Shown piece by piece: positions 39,692-48,271 of a DNA stretch of 64,000 bases. The stretch spans positions 4,030,001 through 4,094,000 of the forward strand of contig NZ_FNSZ01000001.1 in assembly GCF_900105245.1 (NCBI RefSeq), given 5' to 3'. Made by a program: the position numbers and the translations under genes. This DNA comes from Streptomyces sp. 1222.5. GTDB taxonomy: Bacteria; Actinomycetota; Actinomycetes; Streptomycetales; Streptomycetaceae. Numbering within the stretch: the first letter of the stretch is position 1; every line of letters begins with the position of its first letter. The notes under the pieces are model-generated. The model worked only from the letters and a program-made list of their open reading frames with translations. It made no database searches and was not told where the DNA came from.

Positions 39692-40396
39692 CTAGCCCTC
39701 GCCGGCCCCGCCGTCCAGGATCGTCCGCCACCGGGCGACCGCGTCGGCGGAGACCGGTCCCGCCCAGCCGCCGGGCCGGGCCGCGCCGCCGATGTGGAAG
39801 GCGTCGATCCCGCCGGTCCGCAGCCGCGGCACGTGGTCGAGGCGCAGTCCGCCGCCCACCAGGATCTGCTGCTCGTACCCGGGCTCGCCGCCGTGCGCGG
39901 CCTCCGCGAGCAGCGTCGGCAGCCCGGCGTCCACGCCCGTGGCGGACCCCGCCGTGAGGTAGGTGTCCAGACCGGGCAGGTCGGCGAGCTGCTTGCGCAG
40001 GGCGTCGCGGTCGGCGGCCCGGTCGATCGCCCGGTGGAAGGTCCAGCGGCAGCCGTCCAGCGCCGCGACGACCCGCTCCACGGTGTCCAGGTCGACCGTG
40101 CCGCCGGCGTCGAGGAACCCGAGCACGAACTGCTCCGCGCCGGCCCCGCGCAGCTCGTCCGCCGCCCGGACCAGGCCCTCCGCGTCGCCGGCCGCGAAGC
40201 CGTCCGTCAGCCGGAGCATCACGCGCAGGTCGATGTCGACGGCGGCGCGGATCCCGGCCACGGTGGCCGGGGACGGGGTGAGTCCGTCGGCCGCCATCTC
40301 CGTGACCAGCTCCAGCCGGTCCGCGCCTCCTGCCTGGGCGGCGACCGCGTCCTCGACGTCGAGGGCGATCACCTCCAGGACCGCACGCTTGCTCAT
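39692..40396 (-). CDS. cutC: copper homeostasis protein CutC
   Basis: 234 residues, TIM-barrel CutC family: VIALDVEDAVAAQAGGADRL at the N terminus, RVMLRLTDGFAAGD, WTFHRAIDRAADR and ILVGGGLRLDHVPRL. The copper role comes from early E. coli work and is not settled; a sugar or phosphosugar enzyme is possible. ATG 40396 is preceded by GGGG. A DasR-like operator lies 33 bases upstream, which would link it to amino-sugar regulation. Confidence 0.9.
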   Translation of the reverse strand: MSKRAVLEVIALDVEDAVAAQAGGADRLELVTEMAADGLTPSPATVAGIRAAVDIDLRVMLRLTDGFAAGDAEGLVRAADELRGAGAEQFVLGFLDAGGTVDLDTVERVVAALDGCRWTFHRAIDRAADRDALRKQLADLPGLDTYLTAGSATGVDAGLPTLLAEAAHGGEPGYEQQILVGGGLRLDHVPRLRTGGIDAFHIGGAARPGGWAGPVSADAVARWRTILDGGAGEG

Positions 40397-40428
40397 GGCA
40401 CCCCATTCATCGGATTCATCGGGCGACT

Positions 40429-40444
40429 ACAGGTCTAGTCCAAT
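40429..40444. promoter_or_regulatory. DasR-like operator (dre) upstream of cutC
   Basis: ACAGGTCTAGTCCAAT matches 13 of 16 positions of the DasR consensus ACTGGTCTAGACCACT, and shares the A at the third position with the recalled nagKA-type site ACAGGTCTACACCACT. It lies between cutC (minus, 33 bases away) and the HD hydrolase (plus, 131 bases away), so cutC is the likelier target. Confidence 0.55.
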
Positions 40445-40574
40445 TCAAGGGTACGCCCGGACCCCGGCGCCGTTCACCCGAAGACGTTCGTTCCCCCTCC
40501 CGGGTACCCGCCGGCCCGTCCCCGCCCCGTCCACAGGAAACAGGAATCGCCACGGGCCGCACGGGGACGGAAGA

Positions 40575-41228
40575 ATGACGGGCATGGCCGATCCCGACGC
40601 CCTGCGCCCCCGTTTCGTCCGCGCGCTCGAAGCAGCCCGCGCTCCCGGCGGCGGCCCCGACCCCGCGCCGTACGCCGACAACCTGCTCGCCCGCTGGCAG
40701 GAGCCGCAGCGCCACTACCACACGCTCGCCCACCTCGGCGCGATGCTCGACCACATCGACCTGCTGGCCGGGTACGCGGCCGACCCGGACGCGGTACGGC
40801 TGGCCGCCTGGTTCCACGACGCCGTCTACCTCCCCGACCGGTCCGAGAACGAGGAGCGCTCCGCCCGGCTCGCCGAGCGGGCCCTCGCGGAGGCGGGCGT
40901 GCCACAGGCGCGGACCGCCGAGGTGGCCCGGCTGGTCCGGCTCACCGTCACGCACGACCCGGCCGACGACGACCGCGACGGCCAGGTGCTGTGCGACGCG
41001 GACCTCGCGATCCTCGCCGCACACCCGTCGGCGTACGCCGCCTACACCGCGGAGGTCCGCGCGGAGTACCACTTCGTCCCCAACGACGCCTTCCGGGCCG
41101 GACGGGCCGCCGTGCTCCGCCAACTCCTCGGCCTGCCCAGCCTGTTCCGCACGCCGTACGGGCAGGAGCACTGGGAGGCGACCGCGCGCCACAACCTCGC
41201 CTCCGAGCTGGAATTGCTGTCGACCTGA
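40575..41228 (+). CDS. HD-domain metal-dependent phosphohydrolase
   Basis: 217 residues. The first metal His is in HYHTLAHL and the HD pair in WFHDAVY, with a later His in LTVTHDPADDD and Asp in LCDADLAILA: the layout of predicted HD phosphohydrolases of about 200 residues. Substrate unknown, probably a nucleotide or phosphate monoester. ATG 40575 has GGAC/GGAAGA just upstream; a second ATG three codons later is possible. The next gene starts 26 bases downstream on the same strand. Confidence 0.88.
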   Translation: MTGMADPDALRPRFVRALEAARAPGGGPDPAPYADNLLARWQEPQRHYHTLAHLGAMLDHIDLLAGYAADPDAVRLAAWFHDAVYLPDRSENEERSARLAERALAEAGVPQARTAEVARLVRLTVTHDPADDDRDGQVLCDADLAILAAHPSAYAAYTAEVRAEYHFVPNDAFRAGRAAVLRQLLGLPSLFRTPYGQEHWEATARHNLASELELLST

Positions 41229-41254
41229 ACGGCCGGCCCGCCTAGGGTGCGCCC

Positions 41255-42358
41255 ATGCGACCGATAAACGGGGATGACGTGAGCAGGGCCGTGGCGGGCT
41301 GCCTGGGGACGCTGCGGACGGTGGTGGACCGCGACTGGGCGGGTACCCGCGCCGGGCGGCTGGAGTGGGACTGCCGACGGACGGCCGAGCACGTCGCGAG
41401 CGGTCTCCTCGCGTACGCCGGGCAGTTGGCGGGCCGCGCCCAGGAGGCGTACGCACCCTTCGGCATCACCTTGGACGAGGGCACCGACAACGCGGGCCTG
41501 CTGCACGTGATCGACACGACCGGCGTGCTGCTCGCCACCACCGTCGCCACCACCCCGCCCGACGTCCGCGCCTTCCACCCGTACCCCTTCGGCAACGCGG
41601 ACCGCGAGGGCTTCGCCGCGATGGGCACCGCCGAGGTGCTGCTGCACACCCACGACATCGCCGAGGGCCTGGGCATCGCGTACGAGCCGGACGAGGCCCT
41701 GGCGGAGTCCGTCCTGGCCTGGCTCTTCCCGCACGTCCAGCCCGGCACCGCGCCCTGGCCGACGCTGCTGTGGGCCACCGGCCGCGGCGAACTGCCCGGC
41801 CGCGCCCCGGTCACCGAGTGGCGCTGGCGCAACAACCTCGTCCTGCCCACCGGGCGCCTCAGCCTGACCGGCATCCGCCCGGCCGCCGCCCGCGACCTGC
41901 GCCTCGGCGGCGACGGCGGCCTCACCTGGGCCGACGGCGGGCCGTACGAGGGCACCCGGGAGGCCGCCGGGTTCCTGGTGAAGGCGTACGAAGCGGGCGT
42001 GCACCGGCCGGAGTTCGGGGTCTTCGCCCTCGTACGCCGGGAGGACGGCCTGGCGGTCGGCGGCATCGGCTTCCACGGCGCCCCGGACGAGGAGGGCAGG
42101 GTCGAGATCGGCTACGACCTCGTCGAGGGAGCGCGCGGCCGGGGCTACGCCACCGAGGCCGTGGACGCGCTGGCCGCGTGGGCGCTGGCGCGTCCGGACG
42201 TCGCCCTGGTCATCGCCACCATCGAGGCGGACAACGTGCCCTCGCAGCACGTGATCACCCGGGCGGGGTTCACCCGGGCCACCGTGGAGGAGGAGCACAC
42301 GGCCCGCGCGGAGCACGGCATGGACGGCGGGCTCCTGCTCTACGTCCGCCGGGCCTGA
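41255..42358 (+). CDS. fusion of a mycothiol-dependent DinB-like domain and a GNAT acetyltransferase
   Basis: 367 residues. The first 205 resemble the maleylpyruvate isomerase (MDMPI) N-terminal domain of actinobacteria: helix DWAGTRAGRLEWDCRRTAEH, then AEVLLHTHDIAEGLG with the His residues that bind metal. From about 210 to the end it is a GNAT domain (GVFALVRREDGLAVGGIGFH, IGYDLVEGARGRGYATEAVD with the acetyl-CoA loop, and DNVPSQHVITRAGFTRA). Such a fusion would join thiol or metal chemistry to acetylation; the substrate is unknown. Start ATG 41255. Its last 19 bases overlap the convergent DUF4031 gene. Confidence 0.88.
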   Translation: MRPINGDDVSRAVAGCLGTLRTVVDRDWAGTRAGRLEWDCRRTAEHVASGLLAYAGQLAGRAQEAYAPFGITLDEGTDNAGLLHVIDTTGVLLATTVATTPPDVRAFHPYPFGNADREGFAAMGTAEVLLHTHDIAEGLGIAYEPDEALAESVLAWLFPHVQPGTAPWPTLLWATGRGELPGRAPVTEWRWRNNLVLPTGRLSLTGIRPAAARDLRLGGDGGLTWADGGPYEGTREAAGFLVKAYEAGVHRPEFGVFALVRREDGLAVGGIGFHGAPDEEGRVEIGYDLVEGARGRGYATEAVDALAAWALARPDVALVIATIEADNVPSQHVITRAGFTRATVEEEHTARAEHGMDGGLLLYVRRA

Positions 42359-42615
42359 CCGCGCTTGCGCCGGCGCAGACCCGAGGCGTGCAGCAGCCGC
42401 ACCACCTCGCGGCTGCTGACCTCCACCGCGCCCGCGGCCACCACGTCCGCGTACCGGTGCGAGGGGACGTCGTAGTGGTCGCGCTCGAAGGCCCGCCGGG
42501 GCACGCCCAACCGCTCGGCGAAGGAGTGCAGTTCGTCGTACGACACGTCGCTCACCAGGTGCGACCACATGCGGCCGTGGCCGGGCCAGGCCGGCGGATC
42601 GACATAGACGGTCAC
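42340..42615 (-). CDS. DUF4031 protein
   Basis: 91 residues beginning MTVYVDPPAWPGHGRMWSHL, the DUF4031 hallmark, with DELHSFAERLGVPRRAFERD and HYDVP. Basic C terminus (RRRKRGQARR). Function unknown; the fold may be a small hydrolase. Transcribed behind the zinc-ribbon-like gene, whose stop lies seven bases upstream, so they form a pair. Confidence 0.9.
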   Translation of the reverse strand: MTVYVDPPAWPGHGRMWSHLVSDVSYDELHSFAERLGVPRRAFERDHYDVPSHRYADVVAAGAVEVSSREVVRLLHASGLRRRKRGQARRT

Positions 42616-42622
42616 GGGCGCC

Positions 42623-43006
42623 TCACGAGGACACCGCCCCGCCCGCCGCCGATCCCAGCGAGCCGACCGCCGCGACCTTCACACCCGCCTTGTGGCACAC
42701 CCAGTGCGGGTCCGGGCCCAGTTCCGGCTCCACGTCCAGCGCGTGCGGATCGCCCGAGCCGCACACCGGGCACAGCGGCCAGCGGCCGTACCGCTCCAGC
42801 AGCGCGTCCTGCACGTCCTGGGCGACCAGACCGGCGACGAACGCCGCGCCCTGCGGCCACTGCTCCACCCACCAGCGGCGCTGTGCGACGGCGTCCTCGA
42901 CCAGCGAGACCACGTCCGCCTCGGCGACCTCACGCGCGACCAGATCGGCGAGCACCAGGGCGCGCGCGGCATGCAAGGCCTGCTCGAGAGGAGTGACGGG
43001 TTCCAT
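42623..43006 (-). CDS. small protein with a zinc-ribbon-like Cys motif
   Basis: 127 residues from ATG 43006 (another ATG three codons earlier). Helical N terminus (TPLEQALHAARALVLADLVA), then a cysteine motif LCPVCGSGDPH and a later WVCHKAG, enough for one zinc site. I do not recognise a named family. Operon with DUF4031. Divergent from the RpiR regulator, 56 bases away. Confidence 0.75.
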   Translation of the reverse strand: MEPVTPLEQALHAARALVLADLVAREVAEADVVSLVEDAVAQRRWWVEQWPQGAAFVAGLVAQDVQDALLERYGRWPLCPVCGSGDPHALDVEPELGPDPHWVCHKAGVKVAAVGSLGSAAGGAVSS

Positions 43007-43043
43007 GGAACCCATTGTGCGCACTCTTGACCACAGGACCGAA

Positions 43044-43091
43044 CCGAAAATAGCTTTCACCTGTGACCCAGGAAGTGAAGGAAATTTTCGG
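43044..43091. promoter_or_regulatory. inverted repeat over the RpiR start codon
   Basis: CCGAAAATAGCTTTCA (43044-43059) faces TGAAGGAAATTTTCGG (43076-43091): 13 of 16 positions pair, the outer eight perfectly. The axis falls at 43067, on the GTG start of the RpiR gene. AT-rich in a GC-rich genome; a candidate autoregulatory operator. Confidence 0.55.
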
Positions 43092-43968
43092 GCAGCCGGG
43101 CGGGTCGCTCGCCGCCAAGGTGCGCACCCTCGCCCCCTCCATGACCCGGTCCATGCAGCGCGTCGCCGAGGCCGTGGCGGGCGATCCGGCCGGCTGCGCC
43201 GCCCTCACGGTCACCGGCCTCGCCGAACTCACCGGCACCAGTGAGGCGACGGTCGTCCGCACCGCCCGCCTCCTCGGCTACCCCGGCTACCGCGACCTGC
43301 GCCTCGCCCTCGCCGGGCTGGCCGCGCAGCAGCAGTCCGGCCGGGCGCCCGCCATCACCACCGACATCGCGGTGGACGACCCCATCGCCGACGTCGTCAC
43401 GAAACTGGCCTACGAGGAACAGCAGACCCTGGCCGACACCGCCGCCGGCCTGGACACCGTCCAGCTGGGCGCGGCCGTCGCCGCACTCGCCGGGGCGCGC
43501 CGGACCGACGTGTACGGCATCGGCGCGTCCGGGCTCGTCGCCCAGGACCTCACGCAGAAGCTGCTGCGGATAGGGCTCATAGCCCACGCGCACAGCGACC
43601 CGCACCTCGCGGTGACCAACGCGGTGCAGCTCCGCTCGGGCGACGTGGCGATCGCGATCACGCACTCCGGCTCGACGGGGGACGTCATCGAGCCGCTGCG
43701 GGTCGCCTTCGAGCGCGGGGCGGCCACTGTCGCCATCACCGGGCGGCCCGACTCGCCGGTGACGCAGTACGCCGACCACGTGCTGACCACCTCCACGTCC
43801 CGGGAGACCGAGCTGCGTCCGGCGGCGATGTCCTCACGGACCAGTCAACTGCTCGTGGTGGACTGTCTGTTCGTCGGAGTGGCGCAGCGGACGTACGAGA
43901 CGGCCGCGCCCGCTCTGGCCGCGTCGTACGAGGCGCTGGCCCATCGCCACCGGGCCTCCTCGCGCTAG
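43063..43968 (+). CDS. RpiR/MurR-family regulator
   Basis: 301 residues. N-terminal HTH_6 domain (SMQRVAEAVAGDPAGCAALT, LAELTGTSEATVVRTARLLG) and a C-terminal SIS sugar-isomerase domain (DVYGIGASGLVAQDLTQKLL, VAIAITHSGSTGDVIEPL), the layout of MurR, which senses MurNAc-6-phosphate. It lies 131 bases upstream of murQ and the PTS gene on the same strand, so it very likely regulates MurNAc use. GTG 43063 begins MTQEVKEIFGQPGG; the inverted repeat over the start suggests self-control. Confidence 0.93.
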   Translation: MTQEVKEIFGQPGGSLAAKVRTLAPSMTRSMQRVAEAVAGDPAGCAALTVTGLAELTGTSEATVVRTARLLGYPGYRDLRLALAGLAAQQQSGRAPAITTDIAVDDPIADVVTKLAYEEQQTLADTAAGLDTVQLGAAVAALAGARRTDVYGIGASGLVAQDLTQKLLRIGLIAHAHSDPHLAVTNAVQLRSGDVAIAITHSGSTGDVIEPLRVAFERGAATVAITGRPDSPVTQYADHVLTTSTSRETELRPAAMSSRTSQLLVVDCLFVGVAQRTYETAAPALAASYEALAHRHRASSR

Positions 43969-44020
43969 ACCGCAGGACCTAACACAGGACCGACCGTGGG
44001 AGGGACCGGCGGGTCCGACG

Positions 44021-44053
44021 TGGCTGGTCGCGCCGTTTCCCGCGCCCCCAGGT
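44021..44053. repeat. dispersed repeat, degenerate copy D
   Basis: GTGGCTGGTCGCGCCGTTTC followed by CCGCGCCCCCAGG: related to the 29341 repeat with several differences. It sits in the gap between the RpiR gene and murQ. Confidence 0.55.
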
Positions 44054-44099
44054 AGGTTCACCACCCCCCGACGGAAAGTGACCGGAGAGAGCCGCCCCG

Positions 44100-45023
44100 A
44101 TGACCTCCCCCGACCTGCGCAGCCAGTTGGCCTCCCTGACCACCGAGGCGTTCCGGCCCGAGCTCGCCGAGATCGACCGGCTGCCCACCCTCGACATCGC
44201 CCGCCTGATGAACGGCGAGGACGCCGGTGTGGCCTCCGCCGTCGCCGCCCAGCTGCCGCGGATCGCCGCCGCCGTCGACGCCGTCGCCGAACGGATGGCC
44301 CGCGGCGGACGCCTGGTCTACGCCGGCGCCGGTACCGCCGGCCGGCTCGGCGTGCTGGACGCCTCCGAGTGCCCGCCCACCTTCAACACCGATCCCGGAC
44401 GGGTCGTCGGCCTGATCGCGGGCGGCCCCGAGGCCATGGTCAGCTCCGTGGAGGGCGCCGAGGACTCCCCGGAGCTGGCCCGCAAGGACCTCGACTCGCT
44501 CGGGCTCACCGCGGACGACGCGGTGGTCGGCGTCTCCGCCTCCGGCCGCACCCCGTACGCCGTGGGCGCCGTCGAGCACGCCCGCGGCCTCGGGGCCCTG
44601 ACCGTCGGCCTGTCCTGCAACGCGCACAGCGCGCTCGCGGCGGCCGCCGAGCACGGCATCGAGGTCGTCGTGGGCCCGGAACTGCTCACCGGCTCCACCC
44701 GGCTGAAGGCGGGCACGGCCCAGAAGCTGGTCCTGAACATGCTCTCGACCATCACGATGATCCGGCTCGGCAAGACCTACGGGAACCTGATGGTCGACGT
44801 GCGCGCCTCCAACGACAAGCTCCGGGCCCGTTCCCGCCGGATCGTGTCGCTGGCCACCGGCGCGGCCGACGAGGAGATCGAGCGGGCCCTGACCGAGTCC
44901 GGCGGCGAGGTGAAGAACGCCATCCTCACCCTCCTCGCCGACATCGACGGCCCTACGGCCGCCCGCCTTCTGGAGGAGTCCGGCGGCCATCTGCGCGCCG
45001 CGCTGGCGCACGCGGCGGGCTGA
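44100..45023 (+). CDS. murQ: N-acetylmuramic acid 6-phosphate etherase
   Basis: 307 residues; SIS-domain enzyme that cleaves the lactyl ether of MurNAc-6-phosphate to GlcNAc-6-phosphate and D-lactate in peptidoglycan recycling. Landmarks: RLVYAGAGTAGRLGVLDASE, the catalytic Glu region VEGAEDSPELA, VVGVSASGRTPY and GSTRLKAGTAQKLVLNMLST. ATG 44100 has GGAGAG ten bases upstream. The product feeds NagA, whose gene lies 14 kb downstream. The lactate released could be used by D-lactate-type dehydrogenases. Confidence 0.96.
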   Translation: MTSPDLRSQLASLTTEAFRPELAEIDRLPTLDIARLMNGEDAGVASAVAAQLPRIAAAVDAVAERMARGGRLVYAGAGTAGRLGVLDASECPPTFNTDPGRVVGLIAGGPEAMVSSVEGAEDSPELARKDLDSLGLTADDAVVGVSASGRTPYAVGAVEHARGLGALTVGLSCNAHSALAAAAEHGIEVVVGPELLTGSTRLKAGTAQKLVLNMLSTITMIRLGKTYGNLMVDVRASNDKLRARSRRIVSLATGAADEEIERALTESGGEVKNAILTLLADIDGPTAARLLEESGGHLRAALAHAAG

Positions 45024-45039
45024 CCCGCACGCTCGGGGC

Positions 45040-46524
45040 GTGCGCAACGACCCCGTCTCCACAGCGGCCGCCGTCCTCATCCGGGTCGGCGGCCCGGCCA
45101 ACGTCACCTCCGTCGCCCACTGCATGACCCGGCTCCGGCTGGGACTCGCCGATCCGTCGGCGGCGGACGAGGAAGCCCTGCGGTCCCTGCCCGGTGTCCT
45201 CGGGGTGGTGGACGGCGGGGGCGTCTGGCAGATCGTGCTCGGCCCCGGTGTCGTCGACGAGGTCACCGCGGCGGTGGAGGACCTGGTGACGCGGGCGCCG
45301 AGCGGCACCGCCCCGGAGCGGTCCGGCGCCGGGCACCTCGCCGACGAGGGCGCCCGGATCAAGGAGGGCCTGCGGCGGCGCAACGCCACGCCCGTCAAGA
45401 ACGGCCTGCGGCGCGTCGCGGGCGTCTTCGTCCCGCTCATCCCCGCCCTGATCGGCTGCGGCATCCTGGCCGGGCTCAACGGGCTGCTGCTCAACGCCCA
45501 CCTGCTGCCCGGGCTCACCCCCGCCCTGTCCGCGATCGCCTCCGCCTTCATGGCGCTGATCGCGGTGTTCGTCGGGGTCAACACCGCGAAGGAGTTCGGC
45601 GGCACGCCCGTGCTGGGCGGCGCGGTGGCGGCCGTCGTCGTGTATCCGGGCGTGGCGAAGGTGACCGCGTTCGGCGTGCACCTGGCCCCCGGGCAGGGCG
45701 GGGTGCTCGGCGCGCTCCTGGCGGCACTGCTGGCGACCCGGGTGGAGAAGTGGTGCCGGGGCCGGGTGCCGGGCGCGCTGGACGTCCTGCTCACCCCCAC
45801 GGTCACCGTGCTCGTCTCCGGGCTCGTCACGCTGTACGGCCTGATGTACGCGGCGGGTGCGGTGGCCTCCGCGATCGGCATCGTGGCCGACCGGCTCCTC
45901 GCGAGCGCGGGCGCCGTGGCCGGGCTGGTGCTGGGCGGGCTCTTCCTCCCGCTGGTCATGCTGGGCCTGCACCAGGCCCTGATCCCCATCCACACCACCC
46001 TCATCGAGCAGCAGGGCTACACCGTCCTGCTCCCGCTGCTGGCCATGGCGGGCGCGGGCCAGGTCGGCGCGGCCCTCGCGGTGTACGTCCGTCTGCGCCA
46101 CGACGTCTCCCTGCGCACGACGATCCGCTCCGCCCTCCCGGCCGGTCTGCTCGGCGTCGGCGAACCCCTCATCTACGGCGTCTCCCTGCCGCTCGGCCGG
46201 CCGTTCCTGACCGCCTGCGCGGGCGGCGCGGCGGGCGGGGGCTTCGTCGGCTTCTTCGCCATGTCCGGCACCAAGGTGGGCGCCACGGCCATCGGCCCCT
46301 CGGGCTGGGCCCTGTTCCCGCTGCTGGCGGGGAACCGCAGCCCGGCGATGACGGCGGCGGTCTACGCGGGCGGTCTCCTCACCGGCTACCTCGTCGGCTT
46401 CCTCGCGACCTGGACGACCTTCCGGCCCCCCGTCGCCGAGGGTGTGGCGGGAGCCGGCGGCCGGGCCGGGGGAGGGGTCGTCAAGGCCCCGGTGCACCAT
46501 GGAGGCGAGGAGGCGACGGACTGA
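45040..46524 (+). CDS. murP: PTS EIIBC component, MurNAc type
   Basis: 494 residues. EIIB domain first, with the phosphorylated Cys28 in VAHCMTRLRLGL, then an EIIC domain of about ten spans with the substrate motif LGVGEPLIYGVSLPLGRPF (the GxxEP signature of the glucose superfamily). No EIIA is fused, so it must use an EIIA from elsewhere. It starts 16 bases behind murQ, so uptake and phosphorylation of MurNAc coupled to etherase is the obvious role; GlcNAc or another amino sugar is possible. GTG 45040. Confidence 0.85.
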   Translation: MRNDPVSTAAAVLIRVGGPANVTSVAHCMTRLRLGLADPSAADEEALRSLPGVLGVVDGGGVWQIVLGPGVVDEVTAAVEDLVTRAPSGTAPERSGAGHLADEGARIKEGLRRRNATPVKNGLRRVAGVFVPLIPALIGCGILAGLNGLLLNAHLLPGLTPALSAIASAFMALIAVFVGVNTAKEFGGTPVLGGAVAAVVVYPGVAKVTAFGVHLAPGQGGVLGALLAALLATRVEKWCRGRVPGALDVLLTPTVTVLVSGLVTLYGLMYAAGAVASAIGIVADRLLASAGAVAGLVLGGLFLPLVMLGLHQALIPIHTTLIEQQGYTVLLPLLAMAGAGQVGAALAVYVRLRHDVSLRTTIRSALPAGLLGVGEPLIYGVSLPLGRPFLTACAGGAAGGGFVGFFAMSGTKVGATAIGPSGWALFPLLAGNRSPAMTAAVYAGGLLTGYLVGFLATWTTFRPPVAEGVAGAGGRAGGGVVKAPVHHGGEEATD

Positions 46525-46525
46525 C

Positions 46526-47095
46526 ATGAATCATGCCCAGCTCACCGCCCTGGGGCGGGCGCTCCGGCTGCTCGGGGAACACGGCGAGGCGCTCGGGGCC
46601 GACACGCCCGACGCACGGCTGCACGAGATCAAGGACGATCTGCGCCGGGCGCTCGACCTCGCCGAGGAGAGCGTCACCGGCGCCGCACCGAGCACCCGGT
46701 GCCAGGAGCATCCGCAGGGACCGGTCGACGAGAGCGCACCCGACCTCTGCCTGCTCTGCGAGACCCGGCGGCGGGCCGCCCGGCGCTCGGAGTACCAGGG
46801 CAGGCCCCGCGCGGAGGAGCCGGCCGCCCAGGCCCCCTCCCGCTACGGCGTGCGCGGCGAGCGTCCACAGCCCCAGCAGCGATGGCTGCCGGAGCTGTGG
46901 AACGGCCAGGAGTGGCAGCTGTGCGGGACGCCCAGGCGGGACCGGCGCGAGGCCGAGGCCTACCTCGCCGCCCAGCGGCGCGGGTCCCGGCCCGCCATGG
47001 CGTACCGGCTCGTGCACGAGTTCACCGACTACGAGGTGCTGCGGGTGTGGGGGACGCCGGTGCGCGTCGACATCGAACCCATGGGCAACCTGTAG
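46526..47095 (+). CDS. hypothetical protein with a Cys motif
   Basis: 189 residues from ATG 46526; the PTS stop is two bases upstream and GGAGG lies inside its end, so the genes are probably cotranscribed. The N terminus is helical (LGRALRLLGEHGEALGAD, DDLRRALDLAEESV), followed by CQEHPQGPVDESAPDLCLLC, which might hold zinc, and a C-terminal part rich in Trp/Arg (WLPELWNGQEWQLCGTPRRD). I do not recognise the family. A link to MurNAc metabolism is not shown. Confidence 0.75.
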   Translation: MNHAQLTALGRALRLLGEHGEALGADTPDARLHEIKDDLRRALDLAEESVTGAAPSTRCQEHPQGPVDESAPDLCLLCETRRRAARRSEYQGRPRAEEPAAQAPSRYGVRGERPQPQQRWLPELWNGQEWQLCGTPRRDRREAEAYLAAQRRGSRPAMAYRLVHEFTDYEVLRVWGTPVRVDIEPMGNL

Positions 47096-47116
47096 CCGGC
47101 GGTCCCGCGGGGGCGG

Positions 47117-48241
47117 TCAGCTGAGGGTCTTCAGCGCCGCCGCGTCGTACGGCTTCAGGTCGTCGAAGCGGTCGGAGAGGACCTTGGCGGCCCACTCCGG
47201 GTCCTGGAGCAGGGCCCGGCCGACGGCGACCATGTCGAACTCGTCCGCCTCCAGGCGGTCCAGGAGGTTGTCGATGCCCTTGACCGGGGAGCCCTCGCCC
47301 TGGAAGGCGTTGATGAAGTCGCCGTCGAGACCGACCGAGCCGACGGTGATGACCGGCTTGCCGGTGAGCTTCTTCGTCCAGCCGGCCAGGTTCAGGTCCG
47401 AGCCCTCGAACTCCGGCAGCCAGTAGCGGCGCGTGGACGCGTGGAAGGCGTCGACGCCGGCCGCGGCCAGCGGGGCGAGGATCGCGTCCAGCTCCTCCGG
47501 GGTCTCGGCGAGGCGGGCGGTGTAGTCCTGCTGCTTCCACTGCGAGAAGCGGAAGATGACCGGGAACTCGGCGGACACCCGCTCCCGAACCGCGGCGACG
47601 ATCTCCGCGCCGAACCTGGTGCGGGCCACCGGGTCGCCGCCGTACGCGTCCGTGCGGCGGTTGGTGCCCGCCCACAGGAACTGGTCGACGAGGTAGCCGT
47701 GGGCGCCGTGGATCTCCACACCGTCGAAGCCGATGCGCTCGGCGTCCGCGGCGGCCTGCGCGAACGCGGCGACGACGTCGTCCAGGTCCTTCCGGCTCAT
47801 CGCCCGGCCGGTGGCCTCGGCGCCCTCGGTGACGAGACCGGACGGGCCGACGGCCGGGGCGTCCGCGAAGGGCGGCTCGCCCTGCTTGCGGACCATGCCG
47901 ATGTGCCACAGCTGCGGGACGATCGTGCCGCCCGCCGCGTGCACGTCCTCGGCGACGCGTGCCCAGCCGGCGAGCTGCTCCTCACCGTGGAACCGCGGCA
48001 CGCGGTCGCTCTGGCCGGCCGAGTCGTGGCCGACGTAGGTGCCCTCGGTGACGATCAGGCCGACACCGGCCCCGGCACGGCGCGCGTAGTAGGAGCGCAC
48101 GTCCTCGCCGGGAACACCGCCCGGGGAGAACATGCGGGTCATCGGGGCCATCACGATCCGGTTCGGGACGGTGAGGCCGTTCAGCGCGATCGGGCGGGAG
48201 AGGATCTGGGCCGCGCGGGAGGCGGGCGTGGTGACGGTCAC
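47117..48241 (-). CDS. old yellow enzyme-type NADH:flavin oxidoreductase
   Basis: 374 residues, FMN TIM barrel. Landmarks: NRIVMAPMTRMFSPGGVP, LIVTEGTYVG, VPQLWHIGM, the active-site region GVEIHGAHGYLVDQFL and NRRTDAYGGD, and a late MVAVGRALLQDPEW. It reduces activated alkenes such as enones or nitro compounds; the natural substrate is unknown. GTG 48241 stands eight bases behind GAGGAG. A palindrome 31 bases upstream (ACCGAACGGT) could be a TetR-type operator, though no regulator gene is adjacent. Confidence 0.93.
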   Translation of the reverse strand: MTVTTPASRAAQILSRPIALNGLTVPNRIVMAPMTRMFSPGGVPGEDVRSYYARRAGAGVGLIVTEGTYVGHDSAGQSDRVPRFHGEEQLAGWARVAEDVHAAGGTIVPQLWHIGMVRKQGEPPFADAPAVGPSGLVTEGAEATGRAMSRKDLDDVVAAFAQAAADAERIGFDGVEIHGAHGYLVDQFLWAGTNRRTDAYGGDPVARTRFGAEIVAAVRERVSAEFPVIFRFSQWKQQDYTARLAETPEELDAILAPLAAAGVDAFHASTRRYWLPEFEGSDLNLAGWTKKLTGKPVITVGSVGLDGDFINAFQGEGSPVKGIDNLLDRLEADEFDMVAVGRALLQDPEWAAKVLSDRFDDLKPYDAAALKTLS

Positions 48242-48271
48242 GTGGGGGGCTCCTCGTGAAGTGCGTTGTTA

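Noticed and set aside
37542..40406. 954-codon minus-strand frame opposite HelD and through cutC
   Set aside because: Antisense shadow; composition is Gly/Arg/Pro/Val-rich without motifs, whereas the plus strand holds HelD and another minus frame gives CutC.
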